In this document: positions 5,059 through 6,126 of the stretch, in pieces
Position numbering within the stretch: the first letter of the stretch is position 1
Layout of the letters: the number at the start of each line of letters is the position of its first letter
Source: Bordetella parapertussis
GTDB lineage: Bacteria > Pseudomonadota > Gammaproteobacteria > Burkholderiales > Burkholderiaceae
NCBI GenBank assembly: GCA_945901665.1
Contig: CAMDLJ010000168.1
Location: 1-6,126, forward strand
Direction: 5' to 3'
DNA: 6,126 nt
The notes under the pieces: generated by a model
Told to the model about the DNA's origin: nothing
The model's database searches: none
Seen by the model: only the letters and a program-made list of their open reading frames with translations
Position numbers and translations under genes: made by a program

Positions 5059-6126
5059 CAGGGTGGTGCCATATTGGCAGCAGTCGAACAGCGGGTGGTC
5101 GTGCAACCGGCTTCGTAAGGTTGGAAAACTGTACTGTTGTATTTGTATTGCTTGGCAAATCCGTCGGCTGAAGTGAGTCTTTTAGTGACTGAAAAAACCG
5201 GACTGCCATCTGCGTTGACCGTATAACTGCTCAACTGGATCTCACTGGGCTCTGCTGTGGTCGGCTGATAAGCGGTCAAAAGATAAAACTTGCTGTTTTG
5301 GTAAAAAATGTCGCGCAATGCGGCGTTGTTCACGCCCTCTTGAATTTGCAAAAATCCTTTGGCCACACAAGCTGAGTAGTACGGTGGCACTGTTTCGGTG
5401 TCTATTCTTTTCAATCGGACATAAGGTTGACCGCCCCCACTGGCAACGCCACCCAAAATCAAATTCGTATTGGCCGTTCCAGCGGTGTCCCAAATGGCAG
5501 GCACCAAAAACAAAGTGTCTATGTTGGTCGGCAAGGTGGTGCCATTGCAAGTGGTGGTGGACAACCAACCGGTTTGCTTGGCGAAAGTGACGGCATTTCC
5601 AGTGCCATTGGCCGTGAGGATGCCCTTCCATATTTGGGGGGTTGTGTTTTTATCAGTGAGCACCAAATCCAAAGCACCATCGCCATTGATGTCTGCTGCT
5701 GCAGCACGGTTGCCATCCAAGGCAATGCCAGGGTCGGTGCGGACATAGCTTGACCCCGAGCTGAGAAAAATCAATTGATTGGAAAGCCCCGAACACGACA
5801 AAAACACATCTGGCTTGCCGTCTGCATTGAGATCTGCTGTGATGGCGTAGGTGGCATTGCAGGTGTTTCTGGCCCCTGTACCAAACAGGGTTGAAGAGCC
5901 ATCGACCCAGGTCGAGCTGGCTGACTGCCAGCGCAAAAAATAGGCTTGCCCAGTCGTAGACACCACAAAGGCCGAATAGGCGCCCTCCTGGAAGAAATCC
6001 CCAAAAGTGACAGATGTGGGCACCAAAAGCACACCAGACACAGCGTCGACAGGGACCGCGGTGTTGGTCAAGCCAGCCACATTTTTATTGCCGTAGGAGG
6101 TGGATTGGACGGCCAAAGCCGCGCTG
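5058..6126 (-). CDS. Exported FG-GAP/VCBS-repeat protein, 5' end missing
   Basis: The frame is open to the right edge. The first readable residues, SAALA then VQSTSYGNKN, look like the end of a Sec signal peptide with an AxA cleavage site, so the start is probably only some 15-20 codons outside the window. About 355 residues are visible. Numbering from the TTG codon at 6116-6114, two calcium-binding loops are clear, DLNADGKPD (95-103) and DINGDGALD (142-150), 47 residues apart as in blades of an FG-GAP/VCBS beta-propeller. The rest is rich in Ser, Thr, Asn and Gly. There are six cysteines, an even number that fits disulfides outside the cytoplasm, with a close pair (CTTTRC) near the C-terminus. 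No membrane anchor or sorting signal is seen at the end. The GC content looks lower than in the metabolic genes (45% and 50% in two lines counted). The role is unknown; a secreted or surface protein is likely. Confidence 0.8.
   Translation of the reverse strand, partial: SAALAVQSTSYGNKNVAGLTNTAVPVDAVSGVLLVPTSVTFGDFFQEGAYSAFVVSTTGQAYFLRWQSASSTWVDGSSTLFGTGARNTCNATYAITADLNADGKPDVFLSCSGLSNQLIFLSSGSSYVRTDPGIALDGNRAAAADINGDGALDLVLTDKNTTPQIWKGILTANGTGNAVTFAKQTGWLSTTTCNGTTLPTNIDTLFLVPAIWDTAGTANTNLILGGVASGGGQPYVRLKRIDTETVPPYYSACVAKGFLQIQEGVNNAALRDIFYQNSKFYLLTAYQPTTAEPSEIQLSSYTVNADGSPVFSVTKRLTSADGFAKQYKYNSTVFQPYEAGCTTTRCSTAANMAPP

Noticed and set aside
5318..5753. Short plus-strand open frames opposite the FG-GAP gene
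   Set aside because: They overlap a well-supported minus-strand gene with calcium-loop motifs and show no protein features of their own.

Overview
The window looks like part of a betaproteobacterial chromosome, most likely from the Burkholderiales and perhaps a Comamonadaceae member. The basis is a recollected resemblance of the proteins to homologues from that group, a fairly high GC content (one line counted inside the acyl-CoA dehydrogenase gene gives about 63%), and tight same-strand packing of acyl-CoA catabolism genes. No rRNA or other marker is present, so this placement is tentative.

Layout: positions 1-5024 hold five genes, all on the plus strand. They are the 3' part of a 3-hydroxyacyl-CoA dehydrogenase with two C-terminal domains (1-1042); a PaaG-like crotonase of the type often annotated as enoyl-CoA hydratase/isomerase or 'alternative oxepin-CoA hydrolase' (1046-1825); a Crp/Fnr-family regulator (1927-2646); an APH-fold phosphotransferase (2648-3733); and an acyl-CoA dehydrogenase of the ACAD10/ACAD11 type (3762-5024). 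The first two genes are 3 bp apart. The regulator and phosphotransferase are separated by one base, and the dehydrogenase follows 28 bp later. The only sizeable gap in this block (1826-1926) carries a weak promoter-like sequence and a small dyad just before the regulator.

How the genes may work together: the phosphotransferase and dehydrogenase lie in the same order as the two domains of animal ACAD10/ACAD11. Those enzymes, like bacterial LvaA/LvaC, phosphorylate a 4-hydroxyacyl-CoA and then remove the phosphate to give an enoyl-CoA. The crotonase lacks the hydratase glutamate pair but keeps a PaaG-like aspartate, so it could shift the double bond. The 3-hydroxyacyl-CoA dehydrogenase would act later in beta-oxidation. 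Together they could form a 4-hydroxyacyl-CoA (or related hydroxy-acid or lactone) degradation unit controlled by the Crp/Fnr protein. This pathway is inferred from family membership and gene order. The substrate cannot be read from the sequence.

Positions 5058-6126 hold a convergent minus-strand gene, cut by the right edge, for an exported protein with FG-GAP/VCBS-type calcium-binding repeats. Its visible N-terminal end looks like the cleavage site of a Sec signal peptide. Its base composition is lower in GC and it seems unrelated to the metabolic block. An 8-bp perfect hairpin sits between the two converging genes. I see no tRNA, rRNA, CRISPR array, insertion sequence or attachment site.
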